A program made the position numbers and the translations under genes. The notes under the pieces are model-generated. The model saw nothing but the letters and a program-made list of their open reading frames with translations, did no database searches and had not been told where the DNA came from. A stretch of 64,000 nucleotides of DNA, taken from the NCBI RefSeq assembly GCF_014189455.1, contig NZ_CP050296.1, positions 4,088,001 through 4,152,000 on the forward strand. The letters run 5' to 3'. Below, piece after piece: positions 7,895-17,183 of this stretch; position 1 is the first letter of the stretch; each line of letters opens with the position of its first letter. Source of the stretch: Mesorhizobium huakuii. GTDB lineage: Bacteria; Pseudomonadota; Alphaproteobacteria; Rhizobiales; Rhizobiaceae.

Positions 7895-9041
7895 CGAGCC
7901 GCTCTTTGAACATCCGCTTCAGATCCTTGTTGAAGCGCGCCCGCCCGTCCACTTCGGAAGGCAGGATCGCCCGGTTCAAGGCGTCGGTCAGAAGGGCGTT
8001 GTCCAGCGCAACCGATTTGATGTGCGGCGCCTTGAAGATCTTCTCGAGTTCACTGCGCGAAAAATGGTTCCCAAACCATTTGCGCTTGTGCTTGTTGGCG
8101 ACGAGCGTGACGCTGACCGCATTGCCGCGCAACTCGCGGATTTTTGTATAGAGCCGCTTGCCTTGCCGCAGCGACGCGACGTTGAGTTCGAAGACGATGA
8201 AGATCTCGTCGCTGGTCGAGAGCACCGAATTGTACCAGGGCGTTTCGATATTGGGCAGGTCGATGACGATGTCGTCGAAGCGGTAGGCGACAAGGTCGAG
8301 AAGCCGGAAGACGAAATCGCCGCCTTGCGGCTCGAACGGCAGTTGCGGCCTCTCGAACGCATAGAGGGTGAGACCGGATGGACGCGAAAGCTTGATGACA
8401 TCCATCAGCTCGACATCGAGCCGTTCCGGCTGGCCGATGATGCCTGCCAGGTCGAACTGGTTGAACAGGTTGAGGTAGGCGCCACAATTGGCGCTCTGGA
8501 AATCGAGATCGACCAGACAGGTTGACGCCGCGCGTTCGGCCGATTTCGTCGCCAGGAATTCGGCGGCCGACAAAGCGAGCGTCGTGGCGCCCGCGCCACC
8601 GCTGGCACTGATGAAGGTGATGATGCGGCTTTTCGTGCCCTGGCTGCCGGTATCGTGGAAGGTCACCGCGTTGAGCAGTTCCTTGCCGTCGAGCGGCTTG
8701 TGCAGCCAGTCCGAGGCGTTCATGCGCACCAGCACGCGCGTCTGTTCCGACGACAGTTCGTTGGAGACCGCGATCAGCGGCACCGATGCCCACAGCGCGC
8801 GCGCCTCGACGATGCCGGGCCTGCCGAGCAGTTCGCCATTGCCGAGATCGAGAATGACGATACCCGGGCGTGTATCCGCGGGAGGGCCTTTGAGAAAGTC
8901 ATCCGTCTCGGAGATCCTGACGTCATAGATCGCCAGCGCATCGAGCCGTGTCGCCACCTCACGTTTGAAATTCGCATCCGATGAAAACAGCGCCACCTGC
9001 TTACGCTTGGTCGGCAGAACCTTGGTGTTGATGGCATTCAT
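7878..9041 (-). CDS. cpaE: CpaE/TadZ-like pilus localisation ATPase
   Basis: 387 aa. Residues about 15-125 form an atypical receiver-like domain. A ParA/MinD-type ATPase follows, with the P-loop SASGGAGATT at 145-154. The usual lysine is replaced, as is common in CpaE proteins. Later motifs are CLVDLDFQSANCGAYL (Asp-rich switch region) and DIVIDLPN (Walker B). In Caulobacter and other Tad systems CpaE/TadZ directs the pilus assembly complex to the cell pole. The start codon overlaps the stop of the upstream tadE gene by four bases, consistent with one tightly coupled operon. Confidence 0.9.
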   Translation of the reverse strand: MNAINTKVLPTKRKQVALFSSDANFKREVATRLDALAIYDVRISETDDFLKGPPADTRPGIVILDLGNGELLGRPGIVEARALWASVPLIAVSNELSSEQTRVLVRMNASDWLHKPLDGKELLNAVTFHDTGSQGTKSRIITFISASGGAGATTLALSAAEFLATKSAERAASTCLVDLDFQSANCGAYLNLFNQFDLAGIIGQPERLDVELMDVIKLSRPSGLTLYAFERPQLPFEPQGGDFVFRLLDLVAYRFDDIVIDLPNIETPWYNSVLSTSDEIFIVFELNVASLRQGKRLYTKIRELRGNAVSVTLVANKHKRKWFGNHFSRSELEKIFKAPHIKSVALDNALLTDALNRAILPSEVDGRARFNKDLKRMFKERLDDAAR

Positions 9042-9673
9042 GGCCAGGTGCTCTTGATGTCTTCGCCCGTAACCGTGCTCAGCATGGAGGGCATGTTGAT
9101 GTTGGCGAAACCCATCAGTCCCTGGAGGAAGAAGAACTGGAAGGTCCGGTTCTGCAGGCTGACGGTGATTGTCGGCACCGGCCCGCTAAGCCGGGTCTGA
9201 TAGCCTAGGCCGGTGGCCGTGTAAGTGATGACGACGTTGCTGCGCAGCAGGCCCGGGAAGAAGTGGCACATGCCCGGCCGCTGGTTTGCCGCCAGCGCAG
9301 GGCAGACATCGTCATTGGTGTTTGCGGTGTCGCCACGAAAGATGCGGCTGAAATTGGCGGCGCTGAAGCCGCCGCTGTTGCTGCAGCCGCCCGTGCCGGC
9401 GGTGTAGGTGCAGACGAAGGGACCATAGGCGCCGGCGGCAACCGGGGCGCCGGGAGACGAGATCGGGGGCGCGGTCGCGAGGTTGGTTGCCACCGCATCC
9501 GATATCGAAGCCAGCCGCGCGCCGATCTGCACCGCCTTGGTAGCCGCGTTCCATTGATAGAACGCATAGCCGAAATCGACGAAGCCCAGGACAAGCGAGA
9601 ACAGCAGCGTCGATACGATGGTCATTTCCACCATCGCTGCCCCGTCTTCCGATTTTGCGAAACGCTGGATCAT
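9038..9673 (-). CDS. TadE-like pseudopilin (second copy)
   Basis: 211 aa. The N-terminal segment EDGAAMVEMTIVSTLLFSLV has the TadE_N/pseudopilin pattern: a Gly followed by a hydrophobic helix with Glu at the fifth position (G-AAMVE). This is the expected substrate of the prepilin peptidase encoded at 19732. The remainder is a secreted domain with three Cys-containing stretches. TadE-type minor pilins are needed for Tad pilus assembly. It is separated from the preceding tadE gene by two bases and overlaps cpaE by four. Confidence 0.85.
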   Translation of the reverse strand: MIQRFAKSEDGAAMVEMTIVSTLLFSLVLGFVDFGYAFYQWNAATKAVQIGARLASISDAVATNLATAPPISSPGAPVAAGAYGPFVCTYTAGTGGCSNSGGFSAANFSRIFRGDTANTNDDVCPALAANQRPGMCHFFPGLLRSNVVITYTATGLGYQTRLSGPVPTITVSLQNRTFQFFFLQGLMGFANINMPSMLSTVTGEDIKSTWP

Positions 9674-9675
9674 GG

Positions 9676-10227
9676 TCAGAACCGGATCAACCGTTCGTCG
9701 TGGGAGCCCTGCAGCGTTATCGGACTGATGCCGATGAACGACAGCATCCCGACACCGGTGTATGGGTAGGTACCGGACGCGCGCACGGTGCAGACTTGTG
9801 CGGTGGTGGAGCGATATTGGGTAACGCCGCCCACCACGGTGTCCTGGCAGGAGTTGTTCGTCGTCACGGTGACATTCGATGTCTGCCAGCCGCTGACGCG
9901 CGGAGTATCGGTCACTACGCCATTGACAACGGTTACAGATGGCTTGCCGTAGACGGCGATGTTCGCGGCAATGGTGGCACAGTTGATCGCCGCCAGCCCG
10001 GAGTCGGTATACAACTGACTGTTGCAGCGCGCGGCAAAGCGAGCGGCGTCTGTAAGCCCGGCCTCCATCAGCAGCTTGTCATGGATCAGATTGCCGAATT
10101 CGAACACCCCGGCCGACAAGACCAGCATCAGCGGCGTGATCAGTGTCATCTCGACAATCACCGCGCCGCGCTGGTCGTGTCGAAATCGATCAAGATATCG
10201 GGACAGCATCTTGAACATCGCGGTCAC
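9676..10227 (-). CDS. TadE-like pseudopilin (first copy)
   Basis: 183 aa. A short basic N-terminus (YLDRFRHDQRGAVIVEMTLI) leads into the TadE-type hydrophobic helix, with Glu five residues after the Gly. A periplasmic domain with four Cys residues follows, possibly as disulphides (one pair near CNSQLYTDSGLAAINC). The start codon overlaps the stop of the larger tadG-like gene by four bases. Two tandem TadE-like genes after a TadG-like gene is the usual rhizobial arrangement. Confidence 0.85.
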   Translation of the reverse strand: MTAMFKMLSRYLDRFRHDQRGAVIVEMTLITPLMLVLSAGVFEFGNLIHDKLLMEAGLTDAARFAARCNSQLYTDSGLAAINCATIAANIAVYGKPSVTVVNGVVTDTPRVSGWQTSNVTVTTNNSCQDTVVGGVTQYRSTTAQVCTVRASGTYPYTGVGMLSFIGISPITLQGSHDERLIRF

Positions 10228-11726
10228 CGGTAGAGCTGCGCTTCGTCGCGCAGGTAGTTGTCGAGCGTTCCGTTGCCGCCTTTGCCGGTGATGTCGACCA
10301 ACTCGACGTAGATATTCTTACCGTCCTTGATCGGCTCGGTGATGAAGAAGCTGCCGAATCTCCTTACCGGAATGCCCGTCTGGCGGCCGTTGAAATTCGT
10401 GCCTGAAGCCTGAAGCGCATTGCAGTCCAGGATTGCGCCGTAAAGCAACCGGCGGTCTGGGATCGAGATCGGGGTGCCTGCCGCCGCAGGCGGGATACCC
10501 GTTTCGCCACCGACTGCAGCGTCCTGATAGATATTGTTGTCGATCTCGTAGCGATAGACCTCATAACGCGTCGGGAGATTGGCGCCGGTTCCCGATAGAG
10601 CCGCTGGCACGGCACGTGTGGGATGATTGGCGGCCCAGTAGCGCGCGAAATTCCAGTCACCAGCGCCCATGCGGCCGCCCATCATGGTGCAGTTGCCGGC
10701 GATCTGGCACGAATCGCGCTCAAGCCCGACACCCTTTGTCGGGTCTGTTTCATAGTCGACCTTGTTACTCTTGACGAACTGGCTGCCGTTTTTGGCGCCC
10801 TTGCGCACATTGACCGCAGGTCCGTCCGAGTAGCTTGACGAATCGATGCCGAAGCGCGAGTTGATGCCGTTCTCGACAGGGCCAGCGTTCTGTCCCGGCT
10901 CGGTGTCGACGCCGTCGCGCGAATAACAATTCTGCGGCTTGGAGTCGGCGAGCATCTTTTCGAGCTGGTTGGCGCCGTTGCCAAACGGAGAAGCCAGGAA
11001 AGCGAAGTTGCCGGGAAAGTAGGATCCGTCTCCGCGCAGCAGGATCTGGCGGCGACGGTATTGCCTGGTTTGTGCAGCCTGTTCCAGCGTAACGCCGCCG
11101 GTGATGGTTGTGTCCTCATACGGGTTGCACATGAAAACGGGCGTGTAATCGCAGACGCCCGACGTGAATCCGGCGACCGCCGTGGCCGCAACGTTGAAGC
11201 CGTTACTGGCCGAATTGCCCGTCAGAAACGACGCTGGGAATATCGCGGCGAAACCGGTCGGCGTGACCTTCACTTCAATGAAGGCGGTTTCATCTTCGCC
11301 GATAGATTGCGTTGCGTTGGCATAGTTTGCGCTGGTGACCAGAGTTCCGTCCGACGCGGGTATGGTCTTTAGGAAACACCACGAAATGTTGCCGGCGCTG
11401 TTGCATCGTGCGGTGCCGCCTGGTTGCCCGGAAGTCAAAGTGAACCGGCCATTAGTGCCAACGGTTGAGAAAGCGGCATTGTTGGCAACCAGTGTCGCCA
11501 TGGCGCGTTCGGCTCTGGCCCATGAGCCGGGCAAGCCATCAAGCTCGGCGGCTCCCGCCAACGCGAAGGCATCGGCGCCCTTCTGCAGGTCGTTTTGCAA
11601 ATTGTTGACCCGGCTCATGTCGATCGCCAGTAGCGAAAAGCCGATGAGCGCCGGCAGTGTAACGCTGACGAGGATCAGCGCTATTCCCCTTTGATCGTGC
11701 CAGAACGCGCGAATGGTTCGCAGCAT
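10224..11726 (-). CDS. TadG-like pilus assembly protein (Tad_N domain)
   Basis: 500 aa from the ATG preceding LRTIRAFWHDQRG; an upstream in-frame start at 11789 would add 21 residues with no homology-like character. The N-terminal segment (GIALILVSVTLPALIGFSLL, then DMSRVNNLQNDLQKGADAFA) is the Tad_N/TadG helix that anchors the protein in the inner membrane. The long secreted part carries several Cys residues (DYTPVFMCNPYED, DSCQIAGNC, ILDCNAL). I do not see a convincing vWA metal site, although TadG proteins often carry one. It is followed by two overlapping tadE genes. Confidence 0.87.
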   Translation of the reverse strand: MLRTIRAFWHDQRGIALILVSVTLPALIGFSLLAIDMSRVNNLQNDLQKGADAFALAGAAELDGLPGSWARAERAMATLVANNAAFSTVGTNGRFTLTSGQPGGTARCNSAGNISWCFLKTIPASDGTLVTSANYANATQSIGEDETAFIEVKVTPTGFAAIFPASFLTGNSASNGFNVAATAVAGFTSGVCDYTPVFMCNPYEDTTITGGVTLEQAAQTRQYRRRQILLRGDGSYFPGNFAFLASPFGNGANQLEKMLADSKPQNCYSRDGVDTEPGQNAGPVENGINSRFGIDSSSYSDGPAVNVRKGAKNGSQFVKSNKVDYETDPTKGVGLERDSCQIAGNCTMMGGRMGAGDWNFARYWAANHPTRAVPAALSGTGANLPTRYEVYRYEIDNNIYQDAAVGGETGIPPAAAGTPISIPDRRLLYGAILDCNALQASGTNFNGRQTGIPVRRFGSFFITEPIKDGKNIYVELVDITGKGGNGTLDNYLRDEAQLYR

Positions 11727-11803
11727 GGCCTTACTCTTTGCTCCCTGACGCCAGGTTTCCTCGTTTGGCCTGGCGCGCTGAAACCGCATCCTTCTGTTTC
11801 AGT

Positions 11804-12109
11804 TTACTGCGTCGTCGTCGTCACAGCCGACCCCGCCCCGCCGACATTGACCGTGATGGCAGGTGGTGGCGGCGGCGGTGGTGGAAATTTGTAGTTTTGA
11901 GCCACAGTAGCGGCGCGCTGGCCGTCACCTTCTATGTGCGTGTTCCTCGAGGCCGGATTGAGCGGGTCGACTGTCTGCAGCAGCGAATTAAACTTCTGCG
12001 AGTCGCCGGCGGCCAAAGTCACCGAATCGTAATGATTCAGATAGTCCGCGGCGCAACCCGCCAGCAGGCCGGTGCACAGAATGAGGACGAAGGCGCTATT
12101 TCTTGACAT
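11804..12109 (-). CDS. Small Tad-associated lipoprotein with proline tract
   Basis: 101 aa. A lipoprotein signal peptide ends in the lipobox LLAGC, followed by ADYLNHYDSVTLAAGD and then QTVDPLNP. This pattern is found in short pilus-assembly lipoproteins of rhizobial Tad loci. Residues about 76-83 are eight consecutive prolines, encoded by a GGT/GGC-rich stretch on the plus strand. The start overlaps the end of cpaC by 14 bases. It stands where cpaD/rcpB normally lies but is less than half as long as typical CpaD, so it may be a reduced functional replacement (inference). Confidence 0.72.
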   Translation of the reverse strand: MSRNSAFVLILCTGLLAGCAADYLNHYDSVTLAAGDSQKFNSLLQTVDPLNPASRNTHIEGDGQRAATVAQNYKFPPPPPPPPAITVNVGGAGSAVTTTTQ

Positions 12110-13541
12110 AGAGCATCTTGTCCTTCGATTTGAAGTTCAGCATGTGGCCATAGGGGCCGGTGACGCCGTCGCCGGTTTCATATTTCCGGATCATGTCCTT
12201 GTTCACCTCGAGCTGACCGAGCACGAAGAATTCCGGATCATTGGCGGGCCGTGTCTTGTCGAAGGGTGTCGCCAACTGCTCGCCTGGCTTCACCGGCCGC
12301 ACGATATGCGGCGTGACGATGACGACCAGTTCGGTCTCCTCCTTCTGGTTGCTCGAATTGCGGAACAGCGTGCCGATGACCGGCACCTGGCCGAGCCATG
12401 GCACCTGGTTCTGCAGCTTGGTGGTCCTGCTGGACAGCAGCCCGCCAACTGCGAAACTCTGGCCGTCACGCAATTCGACGACGGTGGACAGTTTGCGGTT
12501 GGTGAAGATCGGGTCGCCAGCGGTGGTGAAGCCGTTCAGGTCGCTGACTTCCGGCGCCAGGTTCATGTGGATCTTGCCGTCGTCAAGTACCACCGGCGTG
12601 AACAGGAGATTGACGCCGAATTGCTTGTAGACAATGCTTATCTCGCCATTCTTGTCGAGAGTTCGGATCGGGACTTCACCACCCGCGTTGAAGCTTGCCT
12701 GCTCGCCGGAGAGCGTGGTGAGATTGGGATTGGCAAGCGTGCGCACCGCGCCCTTGGCCTCAAGCGCCTCGATGATCAGATCGACCTTGATGTTGTTGTC
12801 GATGACGCGGGTGATCAGTGCTGCAAACGGGTTGCTGGTTGAGAGCAGGCCGGAGAGCAGATCGCCCGGTCCGAGAACCACATTGTCACGGTCGACAGCC
12901 GCAACGCCCGTCCCGGTTCGGGTCGTCCCCCTGCTGTTCGTGCTCCTGATCGAGACACCAAGGTCGCGGCCGGCGTTGCGCTTGGCTTCCAGCACGCGCA
13001 CTTCCAGATTGACCTGCTGGCTGTCGTCGACCGTGACGGAATTGATGATGTCGTCGGGGCCATATTGCTTCACCACTTCCAGGATGGCTGCCAGCGTGGC
13101 GCCGTCCTTGACATGACCGCCGAGCCTGACCCTGCCGTTGATCGAGCCGATTTCGATGCGTGACTTCGGCGCCACCTGACGGATCGCCTGCGCCATGTCG
13201 CTGACGTCGACGCCGACCTCGATCTGGATGACGCCGAGCGAGCGCTTGTCGGGCGAGAAGAGATTGACGGTGGTGGTGCCGGCGCTCTTGCCGATGACAT
13301 AGAGGGTGCGGTCGGTCATCGGCTGGGCATCAGCGATCTTTTGGTCGCCGACGACGATATCGCCGAGATTGGCACTCACCTGGATCGTCACCGATTGCGA
13401 CGTGGGCAGGAAAATACGGTGGACACTCGGATTGGACACGTCGATGAAGCGGTCGGCTGCATCGGCCGCCAGACTCCACGTCAACAGAGTCGCCATACAG
13501 GATAGCGCGGCACCGACCAATCTCACCCAAACCCCCCGCAT
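12096..13541 (-). CDS. cpaC: CpaC/RcpA outer-membrane secretin of the Tad pilus
   Basis: 481 aa from the ATG at MRGVWVRLVGAALSC, chosen because GGGAG lies six bases upstream and a signal peptide follows directly. A longer in-frame reading to 13607 adds a Gly/Ser-rich leader without support. It has an N-terminal pilus/secretin domain (ANLGDIVVGDQKIADAQPMT), a BON-like segment (IGSINGRVRLGGHVKDGAT) and the secretin domain with LTTLSGEQASFNAGGEVPI and VPWLGQVPVIGTLFR. It forms the outer-membrane gate for the Flp pilus. The C-terminal extension (KTRPANDPEFFVLGQLEVNK) is typical of rhizobial CpaC. Confidence 0.93.
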   Translation of the reverse strand: MRGVWVRLVGAALSCMATLLTWSLAADAADRFIDVSNPSVHRIFLPTSQSVTIQVSANLGDIVVGDQKIADAQPMTDRTLYVIGKSAGTTTVNLFSPDKRSLGVIQIEVGVDVSDMAQAIRQVAPKSRIEIGSINGRVRLGGHVKDGATLAAILEVVKQYGPDDIINSVTVDDSQQVNLEVRVLEAKRNAGRDLGVSIRSTNSRGTTRTGTGVAAVDRDNVVLGPGDLLSGLLSTSNPFAALITRVIDNNIKVDLIIEALEAKGAVRTLANPNLTTLSGEQASFNAGGEVPIRTLDKNGEISIVYKQFGVNLLFTPVVLDDGKIHMNLAPEVSDLNGFTTAGDPIFTNRKLSTVVELRDGQSFAVGGLLSSRTTKLQNQVPWLGQVPVIGTLFRNSSNQKEETELVVIVTPHIVRPVKPGEQLATPFDKTRPANDPEFFVLGQLEVNKDMIRKYETGDGVTGPYGHMLNFKSKDKMLYVKK

Positions 13542-13616
13542 CCCCATCTCCCTACTTCCGCCACCGGCAGCCTTGCTTCCGCCAACGGCAGCCATGCTTC
13601 GCGACATTCTAGCTTA

Positions 13617-14690
13617 TTATTTTTGTCGCGGCACTTCATAAGATTCGAGCGTTATCCCCCGATAGACGCCGACAGTTGCCCGCGCCGGCGGCTCCGGCTG
13701 GACGTATTTGACCACTTCCTTCGTGACCTCCGGCGCCGGGGCTGATACCACGATCGGAGCCGGCGGCTTGACCTTGCTCAGCTCATCGAGCTTGTTTCCC
13801 ACGCGGTCCACGGCCTGGGCCAGTCCCGCGATCTTTTCGTCCGCGCGCTTACGAGCGTCTTCCGCGCTCTGACGTTCGGCTGCGGCTGCAGCATCGGCTG
13901 CTGCCTGCCTGGCGAGTTCCGCTTGCCTTTTGGCGACGTCAGCCGGCATTTCGCCGGTGAGGTCGGAAAGCGTCACGCGCTCGGTCGCTTCGCCCTTGCT
14001 GGCGGCGGCCTGGCGAAGCGCCAGCGACAACTGGCCGGCGCCCGCCGCCAGGGTCAGCTTCTGCGCGTCCTTGGTGCTGGCCTCGAGCGTTACCGATTTG
14101 ACGACGGTCGGGCTGTCCTTGCTTTCGTCGGCCACCTGGTCGACGGCGAGCACCCTCATGCCCTGCAAAAGCACGTCGACAAAACTCTGATCCGCGCCAT
14201 CGTTGCTTCGCACCGTCCGCGTCAGCAGCACATCCACCCGGTCTCCCGGGAAGACGAAGCCGGCGACGCCCAGCACGTCATTGACGCGGATGGACACGGC
14301 CTTCATGCCGTCGCCGAGCACCGCCGAAAGCGTGGCGCGCTGGCCCGGGCCGGTGATCTTGGTGGTGAGCACGGGTTCATTGACGCCGATCGCCTGCAAT
14401 GCCTGCTTGGGGCTCCGCCGGGGGAACGTCTTTCGTCAAGAGTTCTTCCGTTGTCTTGAAGGCACCGGCCGGAACCGCGCCCGCCGGCCATGCGACTTCG
14501 CGCAACTTGTCGGCGGACAGCGTGTCGCCGAACTTCAGCGCCACCGCGCCACCACGACCGTATCGCGCTGGACATCATTCGTCTGCGCAATCGCGCTGCG
14601 CTGGTTGGCCAGCCAGATATTGGCGAGCACCACCGCCAGGACGCCGAACACGCCGGCGAGAACAATCATGATAACGGTATTAGCGCGCAT
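13617..14690 (-). pseudogene. cpaB: cpaB (Flp pilus assembly protein), broken by two compensating frameshifts
   Basis: A CpaB reading runs from ATG at 14690 (MRANTVIMIVLAGVFGVLAV, membrane anchor) to 13617. It then changes frame: a base is missing near 14544-14547 (after DTVVVA), leading to TGA at 14535-14537. The middle part (ALKFGDTLSADKLREVAWPA) is in another frame. An extra C in the run at 14420-14424 restores the original frame at LQAIGVNEPVLTTKITG. The rest holds the SAF/RcpC domain (IRVNDVLGVAGFVFPGDRVD) and an Ala/Glu-rich coiled region. If repaired it is 357 aa. A partial product from TTG 14399 is possible. Sequencing error is the most likely cause. Confidence 0.85.
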
Positions 14691-14793
14691 AACCCCAACC
14701 CACTCGCTCGACTACGTGCCCCCCAAGGGTCGCCTGTCTCTGGTTGAAAAGAGGCGGGCCCAAGTGTTTTTGCTCAGGCCTGCCAGAATATCG

Positions 14794-14976
14794 CTAAGCG
14801 GCCGCGGTAAGATTCGAGTTAAGTGTGGTCCATTGACCGCTGACCCATGCGCCGACCAAAATTACGGTTGCTATTACCGCCACCGTTATGATGCCGAGCA
14901 AGACTGTATATTCGACCATGGCAGCGCCGGTGTCATCGTCGCGGAACTGCCGGGCCATCGTCATGAAATTTTTCAT
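14794..14976 (-). CDS. Flp/Fap-type IVb pilin (second copy)
   Basis: 60 aa from ATG 14976 (MKNFMTMARQF), chosen because GGAG lies eight bases upstream; longer in-frame readings have no support. The leader ends at Gly and the mature protein starts AAMVEYTVLLGIITVAVIAT, matching the G/xxxxEY cleavage site of Flp prepilins. It is almost identical to the neighbouring pilin through the hydrophobic helix and differs at the C-terminus (SGQWTTLNSNLTAAA against AGRWTALNTALAAAA). It polymerises into the Tad pilus after processing by the peptidase at 19732. Confidence 0.93.
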   Translation of the reverse strand: MKNFMTMARQFRDDDTGAAMVEYTVLLGIITVAVIATVILVGAWVSGQWTTLNSNLTAAA

Positions 14977-15074
14977 GCCCATTACTCCATTTGGAGGTTT
15001 GAACCCGACGAGGTCATTCGACCTTCCGGTGAGAGCGGCGGGCCCAGGCCTTTCGGCTCGGGCCCGCCAGTGAA

Positions 15075-15257
15075 TTACGCTGCTGCCGCAAGGGCCGTAT
15101 TCAGCGCGGTCCATCTGCCGGCGACCCAGGTGCCGACCAAAATCACGGTGGCGATCACCGCTACCGTGATGATGCCGAGCAGTACCGTGTACTCGACCAT
15201 GGCAGCGCCGTTTTCGTCATCGCGGAACTGCCGGGTCATCGTCATGAGCTTCTTCAT
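15075..15257 (-). CDS. Flp/Fap-type IVb pilin (first copy)
   Basis: 60 aa from ATG 15257 (MKKLMTMTRQF), with GGGAG eight bases upstream. It has the same architecture as the downstream copy: a short charged leader, the G/AAMVEY processing site, a single hydrophobic helix and a small C-terminal tail. It is promoter-proximal, so it is expected to be the major pilin. A TTAA-N7-TTAA box lies 118 bases upstream of the start. The 98-base gap between the two pilins contains a second ribosome binding site but no clear terminator. Confidence 0.93.
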   Translation of the reverse strand: MKKLMTMTRQFRDDENGAAMVEYTVLLGIITVAVIATVILVGTWVAGRWTALNTALAAAA

Positions 15258-15374
15258 GTCAATTTCTCCCTTTGGAGTTTGAACCCGACGAGACAGAGCC
15301 AAGGATGTACCCCATACCCAGCATCCCCCGTCACCTCGATCCTAGGTCCCGAGAAATTGCGGAGTCAAACGGGA

Positions 15375-15389
15375 TTAATGGTTCCTTAA
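15375..15389. promoter_or_regulatory. CtrA-type binding site (TTAA-N7-TTAA)
   Basis: TTAATGGTTCCTTAA matches exactly the full-site consensus TTAA-N7-TTAA of the cell-cycle regulator CtrA. It lies 118 bases upstream of the first pilin start. In Caulobacter CtrA activates pilA, so control of pilin by the cell cycle would be consistent. Binding itself is not shown by sequence. Confidence 0.6.
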
Positions 15390-15470
15390 CTTTCCAATAC
15401 ATGAACTTTCGAGTTCAGCGTGCCGTTAAAATTCAGCAAGAGCTTGATTCGTCTAATTTTTCAAGCGTTC

Positions 15471-15478
15471 TTAACCAT
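15471..15478. promoter_or_regulatory. CtrA-type half-site
   Basis: TTAACCAT matches the extended CtrA half-site known from Caulobacter and rhizobia. It is 93 bases from the full site and nearer the middle of the divergent region. On its own it is weak evidence; together with the full site it supports CtrA control. Confidence 0.4.
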
Positions 15479-15482
15479 TCAT

Positions 15483-15494
15483 TCACAATTGTGA
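15483..15494. promoter_or_regulatory. Perfect 12-base palindrome
   Basis: TCACAATTGTGA is a perfect palindrome in the divergent Tad control region, five bases after the CtrA half-site. It could be a dimeric regulator site; no specific regulator can be named. Confidence 0.3.
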
Positions 15495-15797
15495 TGCGCT
15501 GCTAATTTAGCGGCCCCTATTTTAGTGACGTAGCATATTCCTTTATATCTAAGGGTTTATAGCCAATTATGGAGCGGGTTTCCGATATCGGGGGCACGCA
15601 AGGCGCAGGGCGCTACATAGCTTAGTGCGCCACCCACGTCCGGCAGCGGGAGCGAACCGAAATAAAAACGATATTTTTTCGCGCCGCTTCTTAACTATGT
15701 TGAAAGTATTGCCCGGGCGTGAGGCGTCCTGGCGCTTGTGCGGCGCTTGGTTAACGTTTAGTTTCCGCTAATGTGCGCTGGAGGGGTATAAGGGATT

Positions 15798-17182
<1,385 letters not shown>

Positions 17183-17183
<1 letters not shown>

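Larger units (their letters stand above)
15258..15797. other. Divergent control region of the Tad locus
   Basis: 540 bases between the first flp pilin (minus) and cpaF (plus), more AT-rich than its surroundings and without a credible gene. It holds a perfect CtrA-type TTAA-N7-TTAA site, an extended half-site TTAACCAT at 15471, a partial site TTAACGTTTAG at 15751 closer to cpaF, and a perfect 12-base palindrome at 15483. Transcription of both Tad arms must start here. Confidence 0.75.

Noticed and set aside
11860..11885. GGT/GGC repeat tract
   Set aside because: It is the complement of eight proline codons in the small Tad lipoprotein, not a separate repeat element.
14977..15114. Extended N-terminus for the second Flp pilin
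   Set aside because: The extension reads back through the inter-pilin gap and into the first pilin gene without a ribosome binding site; ATG 14976 has GGAG at the right distance and gives the normal prepilin leader.
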